From assembly GCF_025398735.1 (NCBI RefSeq), contig NZ_CP104694.1, positions 1,885,001-1,949,000 of the forward strand: a DNA stretch of 64,000 nucleotides. Reading direction: 5' to 3'. Shown here piece after piece: positions 1 to 9,047 of the stretch. The stretch comes from Tahibacter amnicola (lineage in GTDB: Bacteria; Pseudomonadota; Gammaproteobacteria; Xanthomonadales; Rhodanobacteraceae). Position numbers and translations under genes: made by a program. Below the pieces are notes generated by a model, which ran no database searches, had not been told where the DNA came from, and was given only the letters and a program-made list of their open reading frames with translations. Position 1 is the stretch's first letter. Each line of letters begins with the position of its first letter.

Positions 1-442
1 CACAGTCCGCAACCGGTGCAATTGTCCGCCAGCACCGTGTGCATGACCTGTGGCGCGCCGATGATGGCGTCGACGGGGCACGCCTGGATGCACTTGGTGC
101 AGCCGATGCACAGCGCTTCGTCGATCAGCGCGACCACGCGCGGCGATTCCATGCCGTGCTCGGGATTGAGCGGCTTGGATTCGCGCCCGAGAAGCTGTGC
201 GAGTTTCCGGATTCCGTCAGCGCCACCGGGGGGCACTGGTTGATATCGGCCTCGCCGGTGGCAATAGCCTCCGCGTAGGGGCGGCAGCCGGCGTAGTGGC
301 ACTGCCGGCACTGCGTTTGTGGTAGCAGGGCATCGATGCGGTCGGCGAGCGGACGAGCGTCGGGCTCTGCGGGTGCCGGCAGCGTTCGCAGTGCGATCAC
401 CAGCACCGCCACGATCGCCAGCAGCACGAGAACCGTGGTCAT
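1..442 (-). CDS. rnfB: RnfB/RsxB electron transport complex subunit, partial and frameshifted
   Basis: Iron-sulfur subunit of the membrane Rnf/Rsx electron-transfer complex. An N-terminal membrane anchor (about residues 3-19) is followed by the Fe-S domain motif CRQCHYAGC and [18 protein letters not shown]. After residue 72 the frame is lost. Reading resumes one base back and gives a ferredoxin-like segment with [16 protein letters not shown] and CTGCG before the window edge, so the C-terminus is off-window. The break lies in the six-G run at 228-233; one extra G restores the conserved CPPGG junction. The start ATG overlaps the rnfA stop (ATGA), so the two genes are translationally coupled. 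Family identity is seen directly. Whether the break is biological is uncertain; a sequencing error is more likely. Confidence 0.85.
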
Positions 443-1011
443 CGAACGGCCAGGCCGGCAAAGCCGGCGAAGGCGAGCGCCAGCAGGCCTGCCGTCAGCA
501 ACGTGACCGGCAATCCCTTGAACGCCGCGGGTACCGCCGCCTCGGTCGTGCGATCGCGCAGTGCGGCAAGCAGCACGCACACGAGGGTGAATCCGACGCC
601 GGTGCCGAAGCCTGCCAGCAGTGCTTCTGCGAAACCGGTTGGCGCCGTCGCCGCAAGACCGGCGCTGAGCACCGCGGCATTGGTGGCGACAAGCCAGCCG
701 TCCGTACCGACTGCAGCGGCCAGCCGCGTGCTGCTTCCACGAAGCAGTGCGACCAGGGCGCTGACGACGGCGACGACGCTGATGAGTGCGATGGCCCGCA
801 CGGCGACCATGGCCATGGCATCGGGCAGCGCACGCTGCAAGGCCCACATAGCGGCCGCCACGGGCGTGGCGACCACGGTCGTCAGCACGCCGATGCGCCA
901 GGCGGCGTCGACGCGATCCTCGCTGCAAGCCCGGTCTACACCGGACAGTTGTGCGAGCACGACGTTATTGACCAGCGCCGCGCCGATGAATGTCATCCAC
1001 AGGGACTGCAT
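439..1011 (-). CDS. rnfA: RnfA/RsxA electron transport complex subunit
   Basis: Integral membrane subunit of the Rnf/Rsx complex (190 aa, the usual family length). It is almost entirely hydrophobic, with about six transmembrane segments, the typical N-terminal VNNVVLAQ motif, and a glycine-rich [19 protein letters not shown] segment near the C-terminus. In the family it works with RnfB, C, D, G and E to move electrons between a soluble donor and the quinone or ferredoxin pool. It lies 22 bases downstream of metG and overlaps rnfB by four bases, suggesting a metG-rnfA-rnfB transcript. The other rnf genes are not visible and may lie beyond the left edge. Confidence 0.88.
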   Translation of the reverse strand: MQSLWMTFIGAALVNNVVLAQLSGVDRACSEDRVDAAWRIGVLTTVVATPVAAAMWALQRALPDAMAMVAVRAIALISVVAVVSALVALLRGSSTRLAAAVGTDGWLVATNAAVLSAGLAATAPTGFAEALLAGFGTGVGFTLVCVLLAALRDRTTEAAVPAAFKGLPVTLLTAGLLALAFAGFAGLAVR

Positions 1012-1033
1012 CGCACGCGGCGCCGCTGAGGGC

Positions 1034-3112
1034 TTACTTCACCGGCATGCCGGCGGTGGCACCGGCGTCGACGTCGAGCAGGTGCAGGTCGCCGCCGCCG
1101 CTGCCGGCGGACAGGATCATTCCTTCGGAGATACCGAAACGCATCTTCCGCGGCGCGAGATTGGCGATGAACACCACGTTGCGGCCGACCAGCTTTTCCG
1201 GCTCCTGGTAGGCCGCACGGATTCCCGAGAAGATCTGGCGCTTGCCCAGATCACCGGCATCCAGCTCGAAGCGCAGCAGTTTGTCCGAGCCGTCGACGAA
1301 TTCGCACACGAGCACCTTGCCGATGCGCAGGTCGAGTCTGGCGAAATCCTCAATGCCGATGTTCGGCAGTGCGGCGCTGTCATTCGCCGCAGCGGGCGCG
1401 GGCGCGGCGACAGCTTTGGCAGGCGGCGCGGCGGCAGCGGTTTCCGGGGCGGATTTGAGATCTTCTTTGCTGGCTTCGGTCATGGCGGTGATCTGTGCAG
1501 GGTCGATGCGCGTCATCAACGGCTGGAATTCGCGCACGGTGTGGTCGAGAAGCGGATGCTCGATGTCGTCCCAGCGATGCACGGGGGCGACGAGGAAATC
1601 TTCGGCGCGGACGCAGGTCTGCGGCAGGATCGGCCGCAGGCAGGCCGCGAGCACGCGGAACAGGTTCAGGCCCTGGGTGCACACGGCGAGCAGTTCGGCC
1701 TCGGCGCCTTCCTGCTTGGCGATAACCCAGGGCTTCTTGTCGTCGATGTAGCGGTTGGCTTCGTCGGCGAGCGCCATGGTCTGGCGTACCGCGCGGCTGA
1801 ATTCGCCTTCGGCGTAGGATGCAGCCACTTCGCGCGCACCGGCGACGAATCGCCCGTACATGGTCGGATGGGGCAATGCGGCCGCGAGGCGGCCGCCGAA
1901 GCGCTTGGTGACGAAGCCGGCGCAGCGGCTGGCGATATTGACGAACTTGCCGACCAGGTCCGAGTTCACGCGCGCGACGAAATCGTCGAGATTCAGGTCG
2001 AGATCGTCGACGCCGGCGCCGGTCTTGGCCGCGAAGTAGTAACGCAGATATTCCGGGTTCAGCCCGCAATCAAGGTAGGTGCGCGCCTGCACGAAGGTGC
2101 CGCGTGACTTCGACATCTTCAGTCCGTTGACGGTGAGATAGCCGTTGACGTGCAGCGCCGTCGGCGGGCGCATGCCCGCTCCGAACAGCACCGACGGCCA
2201 GAACAGGCCGTGGAAATTGATGATGTCCTTGCCGATGAAGTGATGCAGCTCGGTGGTGCTGTCCTCGCGCAGGTAGGCCTCGAAATCCAGGCCCTTGGTG
2301 TCGCAGTAGGCCTTGAAGCTCGACAGGTAGCCGATCGGGGCATCGAGCCACACGTAGAAGTACTTGCCGGGCGCGTCGGGAATCTCGAAGCCGAAGTAGG
2401 GCGCGTCGCGCGAGATATCCCAGTCGCGCAGGCCGCCTTCGGCGTCCAGCCACTCCTGCAGCTTGGCCTTGACGCCCGCATGGGCCACCGGCCCCTGCAG
2501 CCATTGGCGCAGGAAATCGGTAAATTTCCCTAATTCAAAAAAGTAGTGTTCCGATTCGCGCAGTACGGGCGCGGCACCGGAAACGACCGAGCGCGGGTTT
2601 TTCAGGTCGGTCGGCTGGTACGTGGCACCGCAGTTCTCGCAGCTGTCGCCGTATTGGTCGGCGGTGCCGCAGTTGGGGCATTCGCCTTTGATGAAGCGGT
2701 CCGGCAGGAACATCTGCTTGACCGGGTCGAACAGCTGCTGGATGGAACGCTGTGCGATCACGCCGGCCTCGCGCAGGCGCCGGTAGATCAGTTCGGTGAC
2801 CTCGCGATTGGTGTCGCTGTGGGTCGAGTCGTAGTGGTCGAAGGCGACGCCGAAATCGGCGAAGTCGCGTTCGTGATCCTTCTGCATTTCCGCCACGAAG
2901 GCTTCCGCCGACACGCCTGCCTTCTCGGCGGCCAGCATGATCGGCGTGCCATGGGTGTCGTCGGCGCAGACGAAATGCACGGTCCGGCCCGCCATTCGCT
3001 GTGCGCGCACCCAGATGTCGCCTTGGGTATAGCCCACCAGGTGGCCCAGGTGCAGCTGGCCATTGGCGTAGGGCAGGGCGCAGGTCACGAGAATGGGGCT
3101 GGTGGATGTCAT
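1034..3112 (-). CDS. metG: Methionyl-tRNA synthetase
   Basis: Cytoplasmic class I aminoacyl-tRNA synthetase charging tRNA-Met (692 aa, full length for the long form). The HIGH-type signature is HLGH at residues 21-24 and the KMSKS loop is at 332-336. A zinc knuckle has Cys145, Cys148, Cys158 and Cys161. A linker rich in Ala/Pro (about 555-580) leads to a C-terminal tRNA-binding/dimerisation domain (about 585-692) containing DLRIGKVL. The gene diverges from apbC across 125 bases, so both promoters probably lie in that gap, and it heads the minus-strand metG-rnfA-rnfB group. Nothing is truncated or missing. Confidence 0.98.
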   Translation of the reverse strand: MTSTSPILVTCALPYANGQLHLGHLVGYTQGDIWVRAQRMAGRTVHFVCADDTHGTPIMLAAEKAGVSAEAFVAEMQKDHERDFADFGVAFDHYDSTHSDTNREVTELIYRRLREAGVIAQRSIQQLFDPVKQMFLPDRFIKGECPNCGTADQYGDSCENCGATYQPTDLKNPRSVVSGAAPVLRESEHYFFELGKFTDFLRQWLQGPVAHAGVKAKLQEWLDAEGGLRDWDISRDAPYFGFEIPDAPGKYFYVWLDAPIGYLSSFKAYCDTKGLDFEAYLREDSTTELHHFIGKDIINFHGLFWPSVLFGAGMRPPTALHVNGYLTVNGLKMSKSRGTFVQARTYLDCGLNPEYLRYYFAAKTGAGVDDLDLNLDDFVARVNSDLVGKFVNIASRCAGFVTKRFGGRLAAALPHPTMYGRFVAGAREVAASYAEGEFSRAVRQTMALADEANRYIDDKKPWVIAKQEGAEAELLAVCTQGLNLFRVLAACLRPILPQTCVRAEDFLVAPVHRWDDIEHPLLDHTVREFQPLMTRIDPAQITAMTEASKEDLKSAPETAAAAPPAKAVAAPAPAAANDSAALPNIGIEDFARLDLRIGKVLVCEFVDGSDKLLRFELDAGDLGKRQIFSGIRAAYQEPEKLVGRNVVFIANLAPRKMRFGISEGMILSAGSGGGDLHLLDVDAGATAGMPVK

Positions 3113-3202
3113 CCGATGGCTTCCGGTCTGAAACGGCCTGCGATTATGGCATGCCGCGCTGCGGCAGACCGTCGGTCCGGCCCCGTCGCCGCGTGTTGCG
3201 CT

Positions 3203-3208
3203 TACAAT
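3203..3208 (+). promoter_or_regulatory. Putative -10 element (TACAAT) for apbC
   Basis: TACAAT lies 30 bases before the apbC ATG, in the metG/apbC divergent gap, in the context TTACAATCCCGCG. A similar T-T-A-C-A-A-T box precedes rimO, and TACAAT precedes rpsP. No convincing -35 box is visible. The call is inferred from position and repeated context only. Confidence 0.4.
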
Positions 3209-3237
3209 CCCGCGGTTCCAGAACCCAGGATCATGTG

Positions 3238-4329
3238 ATGTCCCAGGAACTTGAAAGCGCGGTGCGGCAAAGACTGTCGCAAATCATCGACCCCCACACC
3301 GGATCGGACCTGGTCGCCAGCGGCGCCGTGCGCGCCATCGGCGTGGATGGCCGGAAGGTGCTGGTCGATATCCAGCTGGGTTACCCGGCGCTGTCGTGGC
3401 AGGCGGAGCTGGCCCGCCAGGTGAAGCAGGCCGTGGAAGGCGATGACCTGGCCGAGGCGGCCGCGGTCAATGTCGCCTGCCGCGTGCACGCGCACCAGGT
3501 GCAGAAGGACATGAGCCCCCTTCCGGGGGTGAAGAACATCGTCGCGATCGCCTCGGGCAAGGGCGGGGTGGGCAAGTCGACCACGGCCGTGAATCTTGCC
3601 CTGGCGCTCAAGGCCGAAGGCGCCAGCGTGGGCGTTCTTGACGCCGACGTGTACGGCCCCTCGCTGCCGATGCTGACCGGGACCGGCGGCAAGCCGGAAA
3701 GCCCGGACGGCCAGAATTTCCTGCCCAAGCGCAATCATGGCCTCCAGGTCATGAGCATCGGCTACATGATCGAGGAAGACACCCCGGTGATCTGGCGCGG
3801 TCCGATGGTCACGCAGGCCCTGATGCAGCTGGCGACCAATACGCTCTGGGAAGACCTGGACTATCTCGTCATCGATTTTCCGCCCGGCACCGGCGACATC
3901 GCCCTGACCCTGGCCCAGCGCATCCCCATGAGCGCCGCGGTAATTGTCACCACCCCCCAGGACATCGCCCTGATCGATGCCCGCAAGGCCTTGAAGATGT
4001 TTCAGAAAGTGGAAGTGCCCGTGCTGGGTATCGTCGAGAACATGGCGACCCACGTCTGTTCGAACTGCGGCCACGAGGAAGCCATCTTCGGCGCCGGTGG
4101 CGGCGAGCGCATGGCCGGCCAGTACGGTGTGCCATTGCTGGGATCGTTGCCGCTGGACATCCGGATCCGCAGCGAAGCCGATGCCGGTTCGCCCACCGTG
4201 GTCGCGGCGCCGGACTCGCCAATCGCGGCGCGGTACCGGGAAATCGCCCGGCGCGTGGCCGGCCGCCTCTCACTGCAGGCGCGCAACAAGGCGATCCAGT
4301 TCCCCAAGATCGTGATCCAGAACAGCTAG
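3238..4329 (+). CDS. apbC: Iron-sulfur cluster carrier protein ApbC (Mrp)
   Basis: P-loop NTPase of the Mrp/ApbC/NBP35 family (363 aa) that carries Fe-S clusters to apoproteins in the cytoplasm. An N-terminal MIP18-like (DUF59) domain spans about 1-90. The deviant Walker A GKGGVGKST starts at residue 107, and the cluster-binding CSNC pair is Cys274/Cys277. The longer upstream open frame is not used: the ATG at 3238 starts a canonical N-terminus (MSQELESAV) and sits after an AGGATC purine stretch. It is divergent from metG, as in related genomes. A strong GC hairpin lies just after the stop. Confidence 0.96.
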   Translation: MSQELESAVRQRLSQIIDPHTGSDLVASGAVRAIGVDGRKVLVDIQLGYPALSWQAELARQVKQAVEGDDLAEAAAVNVACRVHAHQVQKDMSPLPGVKNIVAIASGKGGVGKSTTAVNLALALKAEGASVGVLDADVYGPSLPMLTGTGGKPESPDGQNFLPKRNHGLQVMSIGYMIEEDTPVIWRGPMVTQALMQLATNTLWEDLDYLVIDFPPGTGDIALTLAQRIPMSAAVIVTTPQDIALIDARKALKMFQKVEVPVLGIVENMATHVCSNCGHEEAIFGAGGGERMAGQYGVPLLGSLPLDIRIRSEADAGSPTVVAAPDSPIAARYREIARRVAGRLSLQARNKAIQFPKIVIQNS

Positions 4330-4343
4330 TGGGCCGTGGCGCC

Positions 4344-4368
4344 GGCGGGCCCCCGGCGGGGGCCCGCC
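4344..4368 (+). terminator. Putative terminator after apbC
   Basis: A perfect 11-bp stem (GGCGGGCCCCC) with a 3-base GGC loop begins 14 bases after the apbC stop. Only a weak pyrimidine tail (TCCTTT) follows about nine bases later, so it may be an inefficient or Rho-assisted terminator. Confidence 0.6.
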
Positions 4369-4500
4369 AACGCATCCTTTACGGGCCGGGGACGGATTTG
4401 GTGTAGGCTTGCCGGCTTGTCGCCAGGGTACTGGCCGGGGAGGTCTGTGCCCGGCGGGCCATGGCCCATTCCCGCCGATTCGTCAGCGAACCGAGCCTCG

Positions 4501-5070
4501 ATGAGCATCAAATCCGACAAATGGATCCGCCGCATGGCTGAACGCCACGGCATGATCGATCCGTTCGAACCTGCCCAGGTCAAGCAGAATGCCTCTGGCG
4601 GCCGACTGATCTCCTACGGCACCTCCAGCTACGGCTACGACGTGCGCTGTGCCGACGAGTTCAAGGTCTTCACCAATATCAACTCCACCATCGTCGACCC
4701 GAAAGCCTTTGATCCGAAGAGCTTTGTCGACATCAAGAGCGAAGTCTGCATCATCCCGCCCAACTCCTTCGCGTTGGCGCGGACGGTGGAATTCTTCCGG
4801 ATTCCGCGCCAGGTGCTGACCGTCTGCCTGGGCAAGTCGACCTACGCGCGCTGCGGCATCATCGTGAACGTCACGCCGCTCGAGCCGGAGTGGGAAGGGC
4901 ACGTCACCCTGGAGTTTTCCAATACCACCCCCCTGCCGGCCAAGATTTACGCCAACGAGGGTGTTGCACAAATGCTGTTCTTCGAATCCGACGAGGAATG
5001 CGAGACCAGCTATGCGGACCGCGGCGGCAAGTACCAGGGCCAGCGCGGCGTTACGTTGCCGCGCACATGA
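4501..5070 (+). CDS. dcd: dCTP deaminase
   Basis: Deaminates dCTP to dUTP, feeding thymidylate synthesis in the cytoplasm (189 aa, normal length). The SSYGYDVR motif is near residues 42-49. The segment [16 protein letters not shown] carries the expected catalytic glutamate (Glu138 here, the same number as in E. coli Dcd), and the protein ends with QRGVTLPRT as in the trimeric family. An in-frame extension upstream lacks family similarity, so the ATG at 4501 ([11 protein letters not shown]) is chosen. It follows apbC after a hairpin, in the same order as in other Xanthomonadales. Confidence 0.97.
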   Translation: MSIKSDKWIRRMAERHGMIDPFEPAQVKQNASGGRLISYGTSSYGYDVRCADEFKVFTNINSTIVDPKAFDPKSFVDIKSEVCIIPPNSFALARTVEFFRIPRQVLTVCLGKSTYARCGIIVNVTPLEPEWEGHVTLEFSNTTPLPAKIYANEGVAQMLFFESDEECETSYADRGGKYQGQRGVTLPRT

Positions 5071-5137
5071 AGCCACTTTCGCTGCCGCGCCGCGGCGGCG
5101 GTGATACCCTTTTGACCTGCAACCTACGGATATCCCG

Positions 5138-5542
5138 ATGCAACGTTTCGCGCTCTCCCGAATTCTGCGTGGTGTGATCCTGGCCTCGGCGGCGGCGCTG
5201 GCGCTGTCGGCCTGCAGTGGCCGTACCCGCCCGACCGATGTCGCCGCGCCGGATGTGCCGTCGACCTTCGACGTCGTGCTCAAGGCCGACAAGGACGGCC
5301 AGTACGACATGGACGGTGCCACGCTCTCGGAGGAAGACGTCAAGGGCAACCTGCGCTTCCGTCGCGACACGAACAACCCTGCCAAGACCGTGCTGCTCAA
5401 GCGCGCGGAGAAGCAGAAAGTCTCCGACCGGCACGTCGCGGGCCTGGCCCGCATCGGGTTCGAGTTGAAGGTCCGCACCTTCCTGCAGGAGAAGGAAGGC
5501 GAGGAGATCACCGAGGTCCGCACGCAGGCGGCAGCGCAGTAA
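5138..5542 (+). CDS. Putative lipoprotein of unknown function
   Basis: A 134-aa protein with a lipoprotein signal peptide: an N-terminal Arg-containing region, a hydrophobic core and lipobox LSAC with Cys26. Ser at +2 suggests sorting to the outer membrane. The mature part is small, charged and lacks membrane segments. Its second half (about 75-125) is strand-helix-like and vaguely resembles periplasmic ExbD/TolR-type domains, but this is only an impression. It starts 67 bases after dcd and is followed by two further exported proteins on the same strand. I do not recognise the family. Confidence 0.7.
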   Translation: MQRFALSRILRGVILASAAALALSACSGRTRPTDVAAPDVPSTFDVVLKADKDGQYDMDGATLSEEDVKGNLRFRRDTNNPAKTVLLKRAEKQKVSDRHVAGLARIGFELKVRTFLQEKEGEEITEVRTQAAAQ

Positions 5543-5579
5543 CCATCCAGAAGGCCCGAGGGGCTATGGGGAGTTCACC

Positions 5580-5903
5580 ATGAAACGCTTCATTTTTGCC
5601 TTGTTTACGAGTTTGTTGTTTTCCTTTTCGGCGTTTGCAGCAAAGGACATCAAGGACGGCAACGCCTATGTGAAGGCAGTGGAGCAGGATCAATTCCTGT
5701 TCGAGGGCAATCCGCTCGGCAAGAACATGCTGCTGGGTTCCCTGCAGGGCCTCAAGGATGAAGGCAAGATCACCGGCGTGGTGCTGCGCAACGCCGACAA
5801 GGCGACCGACAATCACAAGCACCTGCTCAAGGTGATTGCCGATTACCTCAAGATCGCCGCCTATACCGAAAGCAACAACCAGCTCACGCCGCTGGGCGAG
5901 TGA
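5580..5903 (+). CDS. Small exported protein of unknown function
   Basis: A 107-aa protein with a clear Sec signal peptide (MKRFIFALF followed by a Phe/Leu/Ser-rich core, predicted cleavage after SAFA near residue 20). The mature domain is about 87 aa, has no cysteine and is compact and hydrophilic (LKDEGKITGVVLRNADKA). The ATG follows GGGGAGTTCACC, an acceptable ribosome-binding site. The nucleotide composition near the start is more AT-rich than its neighbours. I do not recognise the family. Confidence 0.65.
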   Translation: MKRFIFALFTSLLFSFSAFAAKDIKDGNAYVKAVEQDQFLFEGNPLGKNMLLGSLQGLKDEGKITGVVLRNADKATDNHKHLLKVIADYLKIAAYTESNNQLTPLGE

Positions 5904-5974
5904 TACCGTTCCGCCCGCCGTCGTTGATCGACGCGCGGGCGGCAACTTTCACGCGTCGCTGCGGTCGGTTTCGC

Positions 5975-6682
5975 ATGACTTCGAAAACGCCCGCCATCCG
6001 TATCGTCGTCGGCGCCCTTGCTCTGGGCACCGCCACCGCCAGCGCAGGCCCCATCGACTGGGCGCGGCAGAAGCTGGGCGGAAAGTCCGAGCCCAGGCCG
6101 GGCGTCGTTGCCCACCAGGAAGCTGGTCCGCTCAACTTGCTGGTCGACCAGCCGACGCGCTTTCCCATCGATGCAGCGGCTCCCGAGGCGGAACTGCCCC
6201 GCGGCCGCAGCCATTTCCGTCGCGTCGAACTGGCCAGGCCGCTGCCGCAGGCCACCGTGGAAGTGCGCGTCATCGCGCAGGAAGCGGAGAAAGGACGCGG
6301 CCACACGGTGTTCAAACCAGTCCTCTATCTCCTCGACGGCGCCGGCAATATCCGCGAGACGGTCGCGGTCGAGCCGCTGAAGCTGGATATCCGCCCCTTT
6401 CGCCCGACCGAGCTGTTCGGCTGCGCACGCGTGAAGGACCTGCAGCGTTTCCTGGTCGCGACCACCGAAAAGGACATCGGCAGTGCGTTCGAATCTGGCG
6501 CGCGCGACCAGGTCAAGGCACCCACCAAGGGCGGTTTCTACTATTCGACCGATGCCGTGAAAGTGAAGCTGCCCTTCGTGGCCACCGGCGAGCTGGTGAT
6601 GACGGTCAGCGATGGTGCGAAACCCGGGCGGGGCTGCGAGGCGCCGGTCAGCGAGGCAAAGGTCGCTCAGACGAAGCCGTGA
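5975..6682 (+). CDS. Exported protein, possibly MalM-like
   Basis: A 235-aa periplasmic or envelope protein. The ATG at 5975 (MTSKTPAIRIV) gives a compact signal peptide ending near TASAG; an upstream in-frame ATG would add 25 poorly structured residues. Central segments (FKPVLYLLDGAGNIRETV, then LDIRPFRPTELFG, then RFLVATTEKD) are arranged like the C-terminal domain of MalM, the periplasmic protein of the E. coli maltose operon, and the tail KLPFVATGELVMTV fits the same pattern. This is family-level inference from memory, and no maltose genes are nearby. It ends 31 bases from the oppositely oriented pcp. Confidence 0.6.
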   Translation: MTSKTPAIRIVVGALALGTATASAGPIDWARQKLGGKSEPRPGVVAHQEAGPLNLLVDQPTRFPIDAAAPEAELPRGRSHFRRVELARPLPQATVEVRVIAQEAEKGRGHTVFKPVLYLLDGAGNIRETVAVEPLKLDIRPFRPTELFGCARVKDLQRFLVATTEKDIGSAFESGARDQVKAPTKGGFYYSTDAVKVKLPFVATGELVMTVSDGAKPGRGCEAPVSEAKVAQTKP

Positions 6683-6713
6683 ATCCGGAAAGGCTGCCTG
6701 TTCAGGCTATGCC

Positions 6714-7379
6714 CTAGTGCGTGGCCCCGGCCGCAATGCGCCGGTCCCGGCGGGTTGTCGCCGCGGTTTCGATCAGGATGCGCAGGCCGCGCTGCACGGT
6801 CTCCAGCGCCAGCCCGGGTGCGCCCGGGTGGCGAGCTGCCTGTTCCGGCAAATAGGGAATGTGCACGAAGCCGCCGCGACAGGTGCGCCGGGACGCCAGT
6901 GCGTGCATCAGCGCGAAGAACACGTGGTTGCACACGAATGTGCCTGCCGTCTGGGAGATCTCCGCGGGCACACCCGCGCCCTGCAGCGCTGTCAGCATCG
7001 ATTTGATGGGCAGTGTGGCGAAGTATGCCGCCGGGGCGTCCGCAATGATGGGGCGGTCGACCGGCTGGCGGCCGGCATTGTCGGGAATGCGGGCGTCGTC
7101 GACATTGATTGCCACCCGCTCGATGGACAGCGCGGCACGCCCGCCGGCCTGTCCCACGCACAGGACGATACCGGGTTCCGCACGAGCGATTGCGGCGCGC
7201 AATGCCCGGCGCGATCGGCCAAATTCGGTCGGCAGGCAAGTCGCCACAATGCGATGGCCAGCGATGTCTTCGCCGTCCAGCCCACGCACCGCCTCCCAGG
7301 ACGGGTTGATCGTCTCGCCACCGAAAGGGTCAAAGCCCGTCAGCAGCACTTTTCGCGCCGTAGCTGCCCGGCGGCTCAT
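6714..7379 (-). CDS. pcp: Pyroglutamyl-peptidase I (pyrrolidone-carboxylate peptidase)
   Basis: Cysteine peptidase of family C15 (221 aa) that removes N-terminal pyroglutamate (5-oxoproline) from peptides. N-terminal LLTGFDPFGG is diagnostic. The expected triad is visible as Glu87 (in LSIERVAIN), Cys150 (in GTFVCNHVFF) and His173 (in GFVHIPYLPEQ). It is the last gene of an eight-gene minus-strand operon. Its ATG overlaps the stop of the DUF979 gene by four bases. The context implies that released pyroglutamate is then opened to glutamate by PxpABC encoded upstream. Confidence 0.97.
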   Translation of the reverse strand: MSRRAATARKVLLTGFDPFGGETINPSWEAVRGLDGEDIAGHRIVATCLPTEFGRSRRALRAAIARAEPGIVLCVGQAGGRAALSIERVAINVDDARIPDNAGRQPVDRPIIADAPAAYFATLPIKSMLTALQGAGVPAEISQTAGTFVCNHVFFALMHALASRRTCRGGFVHIPYLPEQAARHPGAPGLALETVQRGLRILIETAATTRRDRRIAAGATH

Positions 7380-8356
7380 CGGAATGCCAGGAAATAGAGC
7401 AACGCAATGTTCACCACCGCCAGCACCACGGCGGTGGGCCACTGGGCGCGAATCACGCCGTAGGGGCTCTTCAGCTCCAGCAGGATCGCCGGCACCATAT
7501 TGAAGTTGGCTGCCATGGGCGTGAGCAGCGTGCCGCAGTAACCGGTCAGCATGCCGATCGCGCCGATAACGGCCGCGTTCGCGTTGTGCTGCTCGATCAG
7601 TAGCGGCAGCGCGATGCCCGCCGTGACCACCGGGAACGCGGCAAAGGCATTGCCCATGATGATCGTGAACAGCATCATGCCCAGGCCATACGCCAGCACG
7701 TAGCCGAACACGTTTCCGGCGGGAACAGCACGGGTCACCAGTGCCGCGATCACTTCGCCGACGCCGGTGGCCGTGAAGACATTGCCCAGTGCCGCCAGCA
7801 GCATCGGCAGCACGATGGCCCAGCTCAGGGCGTCCAGCAGGCGGGCTGATTCCACCACGGCCTGCGCCGGCCGGGAACCGGTCACGCGCAGGGCGGCGAC
7901 CAGGGCCACGGCGCAGGCAATGGCCAGGGCGACCAGGGTTGGTGAATCCTTGCCGAGCAGGAAGCTGCCGTCGACGCCGAAGTAGGACCCGAGCACCGAC
8001 GGCAACACCAGCACGGCGGTCACGGCGGGAATGAGCAGCGCCGGACCGAACAGGCGGTGACCCAGCCGGCGTGCCGTGGCTTCGCGCCGGGGGCGATCGG
8101 CGTCGACCGTGGCGGCGCGCGTCATCCTTCCGGATCCGGCCAGCAGCGCAATCACGATGACGCCGACACCGACCAGCTGTGTCGGCAGCCGGTTGCCCGA
8201 TTTGGTTTCGGCGATCACCCAGTCGCCGCCGGCAAACACCAGCGTCAGGATGAGCCAGAATGCCGCGTTCGCCCAGCGCCGCGCGCGCAGGTCCATCAAC
8301 GCCGCGGCGCCGAGGATCAAGGCGACCAGCCACCACACGAAGCTAGCGCTGAACAT
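7376..8356 (-). CDS. DUF979 family membrane protein (probable transporter subunit)
   Basis: A 326-aa polytopic membrane protein with about nine hydrophobic segments. The start at 8356 (MFSASFVWWLV) begins directly with the first helix. Conserved-looking stretches include GNAFAAFPVVTAGIALPLL and TGYCGTLLTPMAANFN. DUF979 proteins are typically encoded beside a DUF969 protein and a pyroglutamyl peptidase, and here all three overlap. The pair resembles two halves of an ion-transporter-type permease. The inferred role is uptake of pyroglutamate or pyroglutamyl peptides; this is not demonstrated. It overlaps DUF969 by 14 bases and pcp by 4. Confidence 0.85.
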   Translation of the reverse strand: MFSASFVWWLVALILGAAALMDLRARRWANAAFWLILTLVFAGGDWVIAETKSGNRLPTQLVGVGVIVIALLAGSGRMTRAATVDADRPRREATARRLGHRLFGPALLIPAVTAVLVLPSVLGSYFGVDGSFLLGKDSPTLVALAIACAVALVAALRVTGSRPAQAVVESARLLDALSWAIVLPMLLAALGNVFTATGVGEVIAALVTRAVPAGNVFGYVLAYGLGMMLFTIIMGNAFAAFPVVTAGIALPLLIEQHNANAAVIGAIGMLTGYCGTLLTPMAANFNMVPAILLELKSPYGVIRAQWPTAVVLAVVNIALLYFLAFR

Positions 8357-9047
8357 GCGTATTCCCCGTGACCGCCCGCGCTTTCTGCAGCCGGCGCTGG
8401 AAGAAGTGCAGCCGGATGGCGTGGATGATGAATGCGGCAATCGCCGTCGGAATGGCCCAGAGCGCGATCACGAGGGGCTCCATCGGCAATCCGTGGCTGG
8501 CGAAGAAGCTCTGGATGATCAGCACCGCGCCGATGGCGATAAAGACATCCTCGCCGAAGAACATGCCGATATTGTCGGTTGCCGAACACATGGCGCGGGT
8601 TGCATCGCGCTCCTCATCCGATAGCGGCGCATGCGCCTTCTCCGCGGCCGCTTCGGCCATCGGCGCGATCAGTGGGCGCACGGTCTGCGCGTGGCCGCAG
8701 GCCGATTGCAGGCCGACCATGCTGCTGACCTGGCGGATGCCCAGGTAGGTCACCAGCAGCCGCGTCAAGGTCATCCCCTGCAACCGGGCGATCCAGGTCT
8801 GCGCATGTTCGCGCAGGCCGGCGTGTTCCAGCAGGCCGATCACCGGCAGGGTCAGCGCGATCACCATTGGCGAGCGCGTCGTGACGAACGCATCGCCGAT
8901 CAGTGCCAGCAGATCGGGCAGCGATTTGCCGGCGGCAAATCCCGAGGTCAATCCGGCGCTGACCACCACGATCATCGGATTGAGGCGCAGGGCAAAACCG
9001 GCGACGACAACGGCAACGCCCAGTAGCGGCCAGTAATTCAGGTCCAT
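8343..9047 (-). CDS. DUF969 family membrane protein (probable transporter subunit)
   Basis: A 234-aa integral membrane protein, partner of DUF979. The ATG at 9047 (MDLNYWPLLGVAVVV) places the first helix at the N-terminus. It contains the family-like stretch GLQSACGHAQTVRPLIAP and the ATDNIGMFFGEDVFIAIGA region, followed by a final helix and a basic tail. It overlaps pxpA by 10 bases upstream and DUF979 by 14 downstream, implying tight stoichiometric expression. Being between pcp and pxpA suggests it supplies or exchanges the substrate shared by those enzymes; this is inference from context. Confidence 0.85.
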   Translation of the reverse strand: MDLNYWPLLGVAVVVAGFALRLNPMIVVVSAGLTSGFAAGKSLPDLLALIGDAFVTTRSPMVIALTLPVIGLLEHAGLREHAQTWIARLQGMTLTRLLVTYLGIRQVSSMVGLQSACGHAQTVRPLIAPMAEAAAEKAHAPLSDEERDATRAMCSATDNIGMFFGEDVFIAIGAVLIIQSFFASHGLPMEPLVIALWAIPTAIAAFIIHAIRLHFFQRRLQKARAVTGNTHVQR

